NCBI GenBank assembly: GCA_963780675.1
Contig: CAWACR010000008.1
Coordinates: 62,001-126,000, forward strand
Direction: 5' to 3'
DNA: 64,000 nt
From: JAHECE01 sp963780675
GTDB taxonomy: Bacteria > Actinomycetota > Actinomycetes > Actinomycetales > JAHECE01
Shown here piece after piece: positions 9,370 through 16,188 of the stretch; within the stretch, counting starts at the first letter, position 1, and each line of letters opens with the position of its first letter. Position numbers and translations under genes: made by a program. The notes below the pieces were generated by a model that saw only the letters and a list, made by a program, of their open reading frames with translations, had not been told where the DNA came from and ran no database searches.

Positions 9370-10440
9370 TCATTCCTCCGCGAGGCTCTCCGGCTCGATG
9401 AGGAATCCCACCTCGTCGGTGATCTCGCCACCGACGACGGCGTAGAGCGCCAACGCGGCGGCCTCGAGCCTCGCTCGCACCCGGCCGCGGGCTGCCCGGA
9501 ACGCACGGGACGGCGTCGGGGCGTACATCGCTTCCTCGTCGGCGGGCCACCAGCGGAGGGAGTACGCGATCACGCCTTCCTCCGCCCAGTCCAGCGCCCG
9601 GAGCACGAGCGGAACGCGCTCCTCGCCCTCGACCGCGATCTCGATCAGACCGTCGTCGCCGAGCTCTGCCACGGCGCCGTACGCGTCGAGCACGGGTGGC
9701 TGGGCGAGCGCCGCCTCGTCGAACGCACGCGACTCGGCGTGAAGCCACTCGCGCTCGCCGTCTGCCAGGGGTTCGACCTCGGTCGTCGGCGGCGCCGCCG
9801 GGACCTCGGGTGGGGTGAAGTCCTCCAGGTCCATCGCCAGCCGCACGCTGGGCAGCGCGGGGCGCACGGCCGCGATCAGGGCATCCGGCTCCAGCCAGAT
9901 CGGGGCGAAAACGCACAGGTTGACGTCCGCGTCCGGGTCCGGCGTGAGGATCGCCCCGGACCCCGCGATCCGCACCGCCCCGGCGAGCCGGCGCGCTGCC
10001 GCCAGAAGGAAGTCCAGGGCGTCACCCTCGACCCCCTGGGGCAGCCCCTCCCGAAAGGCCCCCGTGAGGCCGTTCGGGTCGACCAGGTGCTGGGGCGGCG
10101 GGCTGCCCCGCAGGACCGGGCAGCGCAGCAAGAAGACCTGGACCACGTCGGGCGCCAGCCGCAGCGCAGGACGCGCCGAGTCGGGGACACGCCAGGGGCC
10201 CGTGAGCACGGACTCGTCGGTCAGAGCCAGGGCGTGCTCGTTCAGCCATCCTGCGCCCTCGAACCAGCTGACGGCGAGCGCCTCGACCTCGGCGGGGTCG
10301 ACGTCGTCACCCAGCGCGAGGAGGTGGTGACCGAAGGCGAGGTCGGCGTCGAGGGCCCGGGCGTCGTCGTCGGCCTCGCTCGCCTGACCACCCGGCCAGG
10401 GCTCGTCCGCGCCGATGCGCCCGCCGGGGGTGACCGTCAC
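9370..10440 (-). CDS. Uncharacterised protein translationally coupled to dcd
   Basis: 356 residues, not recognised. The protein is acidic, rich in Ala, Leu, Asp and Pro, without a signal peptide, clear membrane helix or nucleotide-binding motif that I can see. Tryptophans are spread through it (SWFEGAGWLNEH, WLEPDALI, YSLRWWPADEEAMY), which suggests a folded cytoplasmic protein. The GTG at 10440 overlaps the dcd stop as GTGA, so it is almost certainly co-translated with dCTP deaminase. A link to nucleotide metabolism is only a guess from that position. Confidence 0.7.
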   Translation of the reverse strand: MTVTPGGRIGADEPWPGGQASEADDDARALDADLAFGHHLLALGDDVDPAEVEALAVSWFEGAGWLNEHALALTDESVLTGPWRVPDSARPALRLAPDVVQVFLLRCPVLRGSPPPQHLVDPNGLTGAFREGLPQGVEGDALDFLLAAARRLAGAVRIAGSGAILTPDPDADVNLCVFAPIWLEPDALIAAVRPALPSVRLAMDLEDFTPPEVPAAPPTTEVEPLADGEREWLHAESRAFDEAALAQPPVLDAYGAVAELGDDGLIEIAVEGEERVPLVLRALDWAEEGVIAYSLRWWPADEEAMYAPTPSRAFRAARGRVRARLEAAALALYAVVGGEITDEVGFLIEPESLAEE

Positions 10441-11015
10441 GGGATCACCGCGCGGTAGAAGTCCTTGTGGGAGCGAGAGGCCGTCGGGCCGCGCTGGCCC
10501 TGGTAGCGCGAGCCCGCCGCACCGGATCCGTACGGACGCTCGGACGGGCTCGAGAGTCGGAAGAAGCACATCTGGCCGATCTTCATCCCCGGCCACAGAA
10601 GGATCGGCAGCGTCGCCACGTTCGAGAGCTCGAGCGTCACGTGACCGACGAAGCCCGGGTCGATGAACCCCGCGGTGGAGTGGGTGAGCAGGCCCAGACG
10701 GCCCAGGGAGGACTTCCCCTCGAGGCGCGCGGCGACGTCGTCGGGGAGGGTGACGCGCTCATAGGTGGACCCGAGGACGAACTCGCCCGGGTGGAGCACG
10801 AAGGCCTCGCCCGCCTCGACGGCGACGAGTCGCGTGAGGTCCGGCTGGTCCTGCGCCGGGTCGATGACCGCGTACTTGTGGTTGTCGAAGAGGCGGAAGT
10901 AGCGGTCGATGCGCACGTCGATGCTGGACGGCTGGATCAGGTCCGGCTCGTAGGGGTCCAGCACGACCCGGCCGGCGCCGACCTCGGCGCGGATGTCGCG
11001 ATCAGAGAGGAGCAC
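10437..11015 (-). CDS. dcd: dCTP deaminase, probably bifunctional dCTP deaminase/dUTPase
   Basis: Converts dCTP to dUTP; mycobacterial and archaeal relatives also hydrolyse dUTP to dUMP for thymidylate synthesis. 192 residues. The sequence follows the Mycobacterium tuberculosis enzyme closely in recognisable blocks: MLLSDRDIRAEV, LVAVEAGEAFVLHPGEFVLG, LEGKSSLGRLGLLTHSTAGF, WPGMKIGQMCFF and the C-terminal GSRYQGQRGPTASRS. The bifunctional assignment rests on that similarity and was not tested. Cytoplasmic. First gene of a two-gene unit with the unknown gene 9370-10440. Confidence 0.95.
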   Translation of the reverse strand: MLLSDRDIRAEVGAGRVVLDPYEPDLIQPSSIDVRIDRYFRLFDNHKYAVIDPAQDQPDLTRLVAVEAGEAFVLHPGEFVLGSTYERVTLPDDVAARLEGKSSLGRLGLLTHSTAGFIDPGFVGHVTLELSNVATLPILLWPGMKIGQMCFFRLSSPSERPYGSGAAGSRYQGQRGPTASRSHKDFYRAVIP

Positions 11016-11102
11016 GGGGTCAACCTAGCGCCGCGGCCCTCTCCCCGAGGCCCTCGAACCCCTTCGTCTGCCGCTGAGCGCAAGGGGGTGTGCGGGAGAT
11101 CG

Positions 11103-11888
11103 CTAGTCGCGGAGGGGGCGGCCGGTCGCGTCGACGCTGTAGGTGCCCGTCTTCTGCGTGAGGTAGAGGATTCCCTCGATGAAGCCCCACAGCGCGCCGG
11201 CGCCGAACGTGACGATCGTGACGACGATCTGCGCGATGCCGATGCCGATGTAACCCAGGTAGAAGCGGTGGACACCCAGACCGCCCAGGAGGATGCCCAG
11301 GAGACCGGCGACCACACGCGACTTGGCGTAGGGGTCGACCGGAGCCGCGTAGCCGTACGGGGCCTGGTAGGCGCCTGGCTGGGCGTAGCCCTGCGCGGGC
11401 GGGTACTGGCCCTGCGGAGGCGGGTACTGGCCCTGCGCGGGCGGCGGGTAGCCGCCGGAGGGCGCGTAGGTGCCGTACGGCGCGGAGTAGGCGCCCGCCT
11501 GGGCGGTCGAGTCGACAGCCGGCGCCTGGGTCGCCGGCGCCGGGGTCGGCACGACGACGGGCGGCGCGGCGGGCGCCTGGTAGGCGGGGGCCGCGTAGGT
11601 GGCCGGGGCGGGCGCCGGGGCCGGGGCCGCGTAGGGCGCGGGCGCCGGGGCGGGCGGCGCCGGGGGCGCGAACGTCGCCGTCGGGGCGTCCTCGGTCACG
11701 GCGTAGGGCTCGTAGGGCTCGGACGGGTCGAGCTCGTACGTGCCGGTGGGCGCCTCCGCCTCGGGCTCACCCTGCGGGAACGGCTGCGTCTCGGTCGAGG
11801 CGGCGAAGTCCGCCATCTCGGGCGCACCGTAGGAGTCGGGCGGATCGATCGGGCCGTTGCTCGGCACAGCGGGGTCCGGCGTCGACAC
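11103..11888 (-). CDS. TM2-domain membrane protein with long Pro/Ala-rich N-terminus
   Basis: 261 residues. Residues ~1-185 are low complexity (Pro, Ala, Tyr, Gln; repeats such as AQGQYPPPQGQYPPAQGY) and probably a disordered cytoplasmic region. Residues ~190-255 form a TM2 domain: KSRVVAGLLGILLGGLGVHRFYLGY, then a second helix (AQIVVTIVTFGAGALWGFIEGILYL). The function of bacterial TM2 proteins is unknown. GTG 11886-11888 is preceded by AGGAG at 7 bases' distance. A longer in-frame reading reaching 12050 runs across the tRNA-Gly gene in antisense and is spurious. Confidence 0.85.
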   Translation of the reverse strand: MSTPDPAVPSNGPIDPPDSYGAPEMADFAASTETQPFPQGEPEAEAPTGTYELDPSEPYEPYAVTEDAPTATFAPPAPPAPAPAPYAAPAPAPAPATYAAPAYQAPAAPPVVVPTPAPATQAPAVDSTAQAGAYSAPYGTYAPSGGYPPPAQGQYPPPQGQYPPAQGYAQPGAYQAPYGYAAPVDPYAKSRVVAGLLGILLGGLGVHRFYLGYIGIGIAQIVVTIVTFGAGALWGFIEGILYLTQKTGTYSVDATGRPLRD

Positions 11889-11924
11889 GATGGTGCTCCT
11901 CAAATCGTGCGGCCCGCCGCCCGT

Positions 11925-11954
11925 TCGGAGGAGGGGGCGCTGGGCCGCTATGAT
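11925..11954 (+). promoter_or_regulatory. Promoter of tRNA-Gly
   Basis: TTCGGA at 11925-11930 and TATGAT at 11949-11954 are separated by 18 bases. This is a good sigma-70-type match, with RNA starting about 24 bases before the mature tRNA. Confidence 0.5.
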
Positions 11955-11984
11955 GGCGCCCGCACCGGCTGAACCGGCGCGCAC

Positions 11985-12055
11985 GCGGGTGTAGTTCAAT
12001 GGTAGAACATCAGCTTCCCAAGCTGACAGCGCGGGTTCGATTCCCGTCACCCGCT
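11985..12055 (+). tRNA. tRNA-Gly (anticodon CCC)
   Basis: 71 nt forming a full cloverleaf. The acceptor stem is GCGGGTG/CACCCGC, followed by the D arm GTTCAATGGTAGAAC. The anticodon stem TCAGC/GCTGA carries the loop TTCCCAA, so the anticodon is CCC and reads GGG. The T arm contains GGTTCGATTCC. The 3' CCA is not encoded. A strong terminator follows directly. Confidence 0.96.
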
Positions 12056-12061
12056 CCCCCC

Positions 12062-12086
12062 AAAACCCCTGCTGAGCAGGGGTTTT
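12062..12086 (+). terminator. Rho-independent terminator of tRNA-Gly
   Basis: Perfect stem ACCCCTGC/GCAGGGGT with loop TGA, preceded by AAA and followed by TTT. The core 16 nt (CCTGCTGAGCAGGGGT, 12068-12083) recurs at 13245-13260 after the toxin gene. Confidence 0.85.
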
Positions 12087-12543
12087 GCTGTCTCAGCCGA
12101 TCGGCGACACACCAGCACGAAGTGGCCCAGAGCCCTCTGGAGACCCCTACTCGCCGTCGTTTAGCCCACGTTGAGCCCACGCGCGCGACTCCGCGGGCTG
12201 CGCCGTCCCCACGCTGATCAGCAGGCCAAGCCCCGCTCCCCGGCCGCCTCGTTCTGTGGCCCAGTCGGCGGCGGCGCATCACGGCCGGGGCAGGACGCGC
12301 GCACGGGCAGACCACGTCAGCCGAGGTGGACGTGCGAGCCGTAGCCGTTCACACCGCCTGTCGGGAACGGGTTGGCCGCTCAGCCTCGGTCTCGCGCCGA
12401 ACGCCGCGAGTGCACGCCATCGCGTCCTCCCTGGCGGCGAACGAGATCGTCGGAGCGCCGGGCACGTGGGTGCTCGACAACCGCGACAACCCCCGCTCCG
12501 TCACCCGGTATGCGGCCCGACAGCGCCCCGTCTGCCATCCCTT
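12087..12543. other. Gene-free stretch downstream of tRNA-Gly
   Basis: About 460 bp with no coding region I can support. It contains a small direct repeat (AGCCCACG twice near 12163-12182). Open frames here are short, change frame and have no ribosome site. Position next to a tRNA suggests a scar of an integration event, but no integrase remnant is recognisable. Confidence 0.4.
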
Positions 12544-12562
12544 GTGCTAGCATTGACAGCAC
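12544..12562. promoter_or_regulatory. Candidate operator of the toxin-antitoxin operon
   Basis: Inverted repeat GTGCT ... AGCAC with a 9-nt centre, overlapping a possible -10 box TAGCAT (12548-12553) and ending 18 bases before the antitoxin start. TGCTAGCA within it is itself palindromic. RHH antitoxins with their toxins usually repress their own promoter through such sites, so this is a likely autoregulatory operator. Confidence 0.45.
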
Positions 12563-12580
12563 CAACGAGGGGTGAGTGTC

Positions 12581-12820
12581 ATGAGCGTGGTGACCATCCG
12601 CGACCTGGATCCACGGGTCAAGGCCGGCCTGCAGCGACGGGCGGCAGAACACGGCCGGTCCATGGAAGCCGAGGCTCGGGCCATCCTCGCGGCGGCCGTC
12701 CTACCGCCAGGCGAAGGGCTGTTCACAGCCCTGCACCGGACGTTCGCTGACCTCGGTGGAGTGGAGCTCGAGCTTCCGCCGCGGACCGCGGCCCGCCCGC
12801 CGGTGGAGTTCAGCGCGTGA
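12581..12820 (+). CDS. FitA-like ribbon-helix-helix antitoxin (VapB type)
   Basis: 79 residues. The N-terminal half (VVTIRDLDPRVKAGLQRRAAEHGRSMEAEARAIL) is a typical FitA/Arc-type ribbon-helix-helix DNA-binding domain; the C-terminal half would wrap the toxin. ATG 12581 is preceded by GAGGGG at 8 bases, better placed than the upstream in-frame GTG at 12572. The gene overlaps the toxin start by GTGA, so the antitoxin is made first, as is usual in type II modules. Confidence 0.85.
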   Translation: MSVVTIRDLDPRVKAGLQRRAAEHGRSMEAEARAILAAAVLPPGEGLFTALHRTFADLGGVELELPPRTAARPPVEFSA

Positions 12821-13239
12821 TCATCCTGGACACCAACGTCGTTTCCGAGTTGATGCGCCCTGCCGGGGACCCGCGGGTGCTCCGTTGGATGCGCAAGACC
12901 GGCGATGGCGACCTCGCGACGACGGCGATCACGGTGGCCGAGATCGAGTACGGACTGGCGAGGCTGCCCGACAGCTCGCGGGCTGATGCACTGCGGACCG
13001 CCGCGGCCGCCCTGTGGGCGTCCTTCTCCACGGCCATCTTGCCGTTCGACGTCTCCGCGGCCCGCGACTACGGCGCCCTGATGGCCGCGCGCGGACGTGC
13101 CGGCCGGCCGACGAGTGCTTTCGACGCCCAGATCGCCGCGATCGCGACGGTGCACAACGCCAAGGTCGCCACGCGGAACATCGCCGACTTCCAGGGCATG
13201 GGACTCAAGTTGATCGACCCGTGGGGCTTCTCCGGGTGA
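12817..13239 (+). CDS. PIN-domain toxin (FitB/VapC type)
   Basis: 140-residue PIN-domain ribonuclease, the toxin of the pair. Acidic catalytic residues are visible in ILDTNVVSELM (Asp5), AEIEYG (Glu near 43) and FDAQIAAIA (Asp near 105), and the C-terminal ATRNIADFQGMGLKLIDPW is typical of the FitB branch. Related toxins cleave tRNA or rRNA; the target here is unknown. The GTG start overlaps the antitoxin stop. A hairpin at 13245-13257 just after the stop may end transcription. Confidence 0.88.
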   Translation: MIILDTNVVSELMRPAGDPRVLRWMRKTGDGDLATTAITVAEIEYGLARLPDSSRADALRTAAAALWASFSTAILPFDVSAARDYGALMAARGRAGRPTSAFDAQIAAIATVHNAKVATRNIADFQGMGLKLIDPWGFSG

Positions 13240-13244
13240 CGGCG

Positions 13245-13260
13245 CCTGCTGAGCAGGGGT
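13245..13260. repeat. Second copy of the 16-bp tRNA-terminator sequence
   Basis: CCTGCTGAGCAGGGGT is identical to 12068-12083. It forms a 5-bp hairpin (CCTGC TGA GCAGG) between the convergent toxin and SemiSWEET genes. It may be a terminator without a T-tract, or one side of a duplicated site bracketing the toxin-antitoxin module. Confidence 0.6.
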
Positions 13261-13562
13261 CAGTCTCGGTCCGCGGCAGCCGGCAGCGCCCGGGCCGTTC
13301 GGCGCGATCGCACGGTGAGGGTGAGGATCGTGGTGGCGAGCACCAGGGTGATGCCGTTGGCCAGGATGACCGGAGCGGACCCGATCGCGACGCCGTAGGC
13401 CATCCAGAGCGCGATGCCGGCCGTGAGGATGCCGTACATGCCCAGCGAGATGCCCTCGGTGTTCCGGGTGCGGACGATCCGGAGGGCCTGCGGCACGAAC
13501 GAGGTCGTGGTGAGTGCGGCTGCGGCGTAGCCCAGCAACTCGATGGTCGTCGCTGCGTTCAC
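13260..13562 (-). CDS. SemiSWEET-type sugar transporter
   Basis: 100 residues with three membrane helices, the size of bacterial SemiSWEETs that work as homodimers to move sugars down their gradient. The MtN3 motifs are present: a proline in helix 1 (TTTSFVPQALRIVRTRNTEGIS) and the second helix with GMYGILTAGIALWMAYG. GTG 13560-13562 follows GAGGAG at a good distance. No sugar genes are immediately adjacent; the galactoside locus begins about 2.6 kb away. Confidence 0.85.
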   Translation of the reverse strand: MNAATTIELLGYAAAALTTTSFVPQALRIVRTRNTEGISLGMYGILTAGIALWMAYGVAIGSAPVILANGITLVLATTILTLTVRSRRTARALPAAADRD

Positions 13563-13715
13563 GTGGGACTCCTCGGGGTCTCGGCGACAGATTCGACATG
13601 CGGCCGGGCGGGTGGGCGCGTTCACCGGCTCCCAGGAAACCGCCCCGACGCGCGGCGGTGAAGTCCCTCCCGAAGGGCGTACTGACAGAGGATCCCAGTG
13701 TCCGACGTCGCGACG

Positions 13716-13721
13716 TACCGT
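13716..13721 (+). promoter_or_regulatory. -10 box for a probably leaderless mRNA
   Basis: TACCGT ends 7 bases before the GTG start at 13729, which puts the RNA start at the start codon. No Shine-Dalgarno sequence is present, consistent with leaderless translation. Confidence 0.4.
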
Positions 13722-13728
13722 GGGCGAC

Positions 13729-14614
13729 GTGGACAACCGCGCCGAGGTCCGCGAGTTCCTCACCTCGCGTCGAGCCAAGATCACCCCCGAGCAGGCCGGG
13801 CCTGCCCACCCACGGGCAGCGCCGCGTGCCCGGCCTGCGCCGCGGCGAGGTCGCGTCACTGGCCGGGGTGAGCGTCGAGTACTACTCCAAGCTCGAACGC
13901 GGTGCGCTGGCCGGGGTATCCGCGGGCGTCCTGGACGCCATCGCCCGCGCCCTGGCGCTCGACGCCGCCGAACGAGCGCACCTGTTCCATCTCGCCCAGG
14001 CCGCCGACGGCACGGCCTCGATCATCAGACCCCGACGGCGCACGCCCGCCCGGTGGTCGCCCCGGCCGAGCCTGCAGTGGACCCTCGACGCGATCACGGC
14101 CGGCCCGGCGATCGTCACCAACGGCCGCCAGGACCTCCTGGCGGCCAACCACCTCGGGCGGGCCTTCTACTCCGACGTCTATGCCGACCCGACCGCGCCG
14201 CCGAACTTCGCCCGCTTCACGTTCCTCGACACCGCCTCGCGACGGTTCTTCCCCCACTGGGAGGTCGCCGCCGACATCTGCGTGGCCAACGTGCGCACCG
14301 CGGCCGGTAGCGACCCCCACGACAAGGATCTCCACGACCTCGTCGGTGAACTGGCCACCCGCAGCGAGGAGTTCCGCCGCCGCTGGGGCTCCCACGACGT
14401 CCGCACGCACGGCACCGGCGTCAAGCACTTCCACCACCACGTCGTCGGCGACCTGACCCTCGCCTACGAGAGCCTCGACCTGGTCGCCGAGCCGGGCCTA
14501 CGGATGACCATCTATGCCGCCGAACCGGGCTCACCGACCGAACAAGCCCTCGCTCTCCTGGCCGCCTGGGCCGCCACCACCATCGACACCACCGCCACGA
14601 GAACGACCATCTGA
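13729..14614 (+). CDS. XRE-family regulator with MmyB-like ligand-binding domain (frameshifted)
   Basis: Transcription regulator of about 294 residues. It has an N-terminal helix-turn-helix (RRVPGLRRGEVASLAGVSVE, then YYSKLERG) and a C-terminal MmyB-like, PAS-related ligand-binding domain (LLAANHLGRAFYSDVY, ARFTFLDTASRRFFPHWE, LTLAYESLDLVAEPGLRM). The frame changes once near 13800: EFLTSRRAKITPEQAG reads in one frame and LPTHGQRRVPGLRRGE in the next, as if one C had been added in GGGCCTGCCC. I treat it as one gene. Such regulators often sit beside SDR or alcohol dehydrogenase genes, as here. Confidence 0.75.
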
Positions 14615-14615
14615 C

Positions 14616-14948
14616 CGATCCGCTATCGAGGCGGTGGAGTTCTCCGTCTACGGACCCGTCACCGCCGTCGGGCAGGTCCTCGACCAGATGCGCACCCTCG
14701 GCCGGGGCACCATCGTGTTCATCAACGGCGGGACCTCGGTCCGGCCCCGTCCCGACGACGCCGGCACCTCGATCGCGTTCTCCGGCGAGAGCGCCTACGC
14801 CCAGGTGCTCCACGAGGTGCTCGCCGACCAGAACGCCTACGCCACCCCACTGGTCATCCCCGGCGCGATCGCGGCGAGCGCCGCCGATGCATCCGCGAGA
14901 GCAGCGTTCACGGCTGGGATGCCCTGTCGGTACACCTCACGAGAGTGA
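14616..14948 (+). pseudogene. Short-chain dehydrogenase/reductase remnant
   Basis: In one frame directly after the regulator's stop codon, the sequence reads EFSVYGPVTAVGQVLDQM, GRGTIVFINGGTSV, then SAYAQVLHEVLADQNAYATP and LVIPGAI. This is the middle and later part of an SDR fold, including the position after the catalytic strand and the Tyr-region helix. The N-terminal Rossmann half with the NAD(P)-binding TGxxxGxG is missing and no start codon with ribosome site exists. The frame becomes unrecognisable after about 14890. I read it as a deletion remnant. Confidence 0.6.
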
Positions 14949-15046
14949 CTTCCTCCCCGCGCGTCGCCGCGGTGTCCTGGTCTGGGTGAGCGCGGCCGCG
15001 ACGGCCGCCTCGCACATCGTCGAGCAACCCCTTCAAGGAGAGACCC

Positions 15047-16078
15047 ATGCGCGGAGTAGTGATGTACGGCCCCGGTGACGTCCGGGTCGTCGACCGCGAC
15101 GACCCGAAGATCGTCGCGCCCGACCGACGCGATCCTGCGCGTCACCGCGACCTGCATCTGCGGCTCGGACCTGTGGCCCTAGCGCGGCATCGACTCCGTC
15201 GACGCGGCCGACGCCGATGGGCCACGAGTACGTCGGCGTCGTCGAGCAGGTCGGCAGCGAGGTCCGCGACGATCAAGGTCGGCGACTTCGTCGTCGGCTC
15301 GTTCTTCGCCTCGGACAACACGTGCGAGATCTGCCGGGCCGGGCTACCAGAGCCGCTGCGTCCACGCCAGCGGGACGCGCGCCGCAGGCACCCAGGCCGA
15401 GCTGCGTGCGCGTCCCGCTCGCCGACGGCACCCTCGTGGCGACCCCGGGCATGCCCGACCCCGACCTGATCCCGTCCCTGCTCGCCGCCTCCGACGTCCT
15501 CGGGCACCGGGTGGTTCGCCGCCGTCGCCGCCGAGGCCGGCCCCGGCAAGACGGTCGCCGTCGTCGGCGACGGCGCGGTCGGGCCTGCTCGGCGTCCTCG
15601 CCGCCAAGCAGCTCGGCGCGGAGCGGATCATCGCGATGAGCCGCCACGCCGACCGCCAGGCGCTCGCCCGCGAGTTCGGCGCGACCGACATCGTCGCCGA
15701 GCGCGGCGACGAGGGCGTCGCGACGGATCAAGGAACTCACCGGCGGGCTCGGCGCGCACTCGGTGATCGAGGCCGTCGGCACCCAGGAGTCGATGATGCA
15801 GGCCATCCGCTCCACCCGCCCCGGCGGCCACGTCGGCTACGTCGGCGTCACCCACGACGTCGAGCTCCCCGGCGAGGAGTTGTTCTTCTCCGGCGTGCAC
15901 CTGCACGGCGGCCCCGCGCCCGTGCGCCGCTTCCTGCCCGAGCTGATCGACCTGATCTGGAACCGGCAGATCGACCCGGGCAAGGTCTTCGACCTCGACG
16001 CTGCCCTTCGAGCAGGCCGCCGAGGGCTACACGGCCATGGACGAGCGCACGGCCATCAAGGTCCTCCTGACGCCGTAG
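15047..16078 (+). pseudogene. Zinc-type alcohol dehydrogenase, multiply frameshifted
   Basis: A complete zinc-dependent medium-chain dehydrogenase of about 340 residues can be read only by switching frame nine times. Probable single-base insertions lie near 15122, 15216, 15268, 15344, 15405, 15503, 15582, 15723 and 16000, and an in-frame TAG lies at 15180-15182. Family blocks are intact between shifts: MRGVVMYGPGDVRV, ATCICGSDLW (catalytic Cys), a GHEYVGVVEQVG block (zinc-binding Glu), DNTCEICRAG, VAVVGDGAVG (NAD site) and ELIDLIWNRQIDPGKVFDL. AAGGAG precedes the ATG. The even conservation favours sequencing or assembly errors over decay, but the annotation must be pseudogene as it stands. 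Confidence 0.75.
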
Positions 16079-16095
16079 GCCCCACCCCCCTCCGT

Positions 16096-16151
16096 CGAAC
16101 GCGGGGTTATGGGTCGAATGGGCCTGCATTCGACCCATAACCCCGCGTTCG
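16096..16151. repeat. 56-nt perfect hairpin (25-bp arms)
   Basis: Arms 16096-16120 and 16127-16151 are exact reverse complements (core GGGGTTATGGGTCGAATG), loop GGCCTG. It sits between the convergent dehydrogenase and UTP-glucose uridylyltransferase genes. There is no T-tract. The perfect, long stem looks more like a mobile palindromic repeat than a normal terminator, though it could stop transcription from both sides. Confidence 0.8.
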
Positions 16152-16188
16152 GCGGGTAGCTGGTGAGGCGGGCGTGGCTGGTGGGCTC

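Noticed and set aside
11889..12315. Minus-strand reading frames across the tRNA-Gly gene (one would extend the TM2 protein to 12050; another ends at 12010).
   Set aside because: Their ends are antisense translations of the tRNA (peptides such as GDGNRTRAVSLGS are a well-known artefact). No ribosome site supports them.
12553..12558. Perfect TTGACA before the antitoxin gene.
   Set aside because: A -10 at the right distance would fall at or inside the start codon and place the RNA start within the gene. The TAGCAT box upstream fits better.
15047..16078. Idea that all insertions fall exactly between codons, as if by a programmed process.
   Set aside because: The exact inserted base is ambiguous at each site without a reference protein, and choosing the codon boundary is a bias of the reading method.
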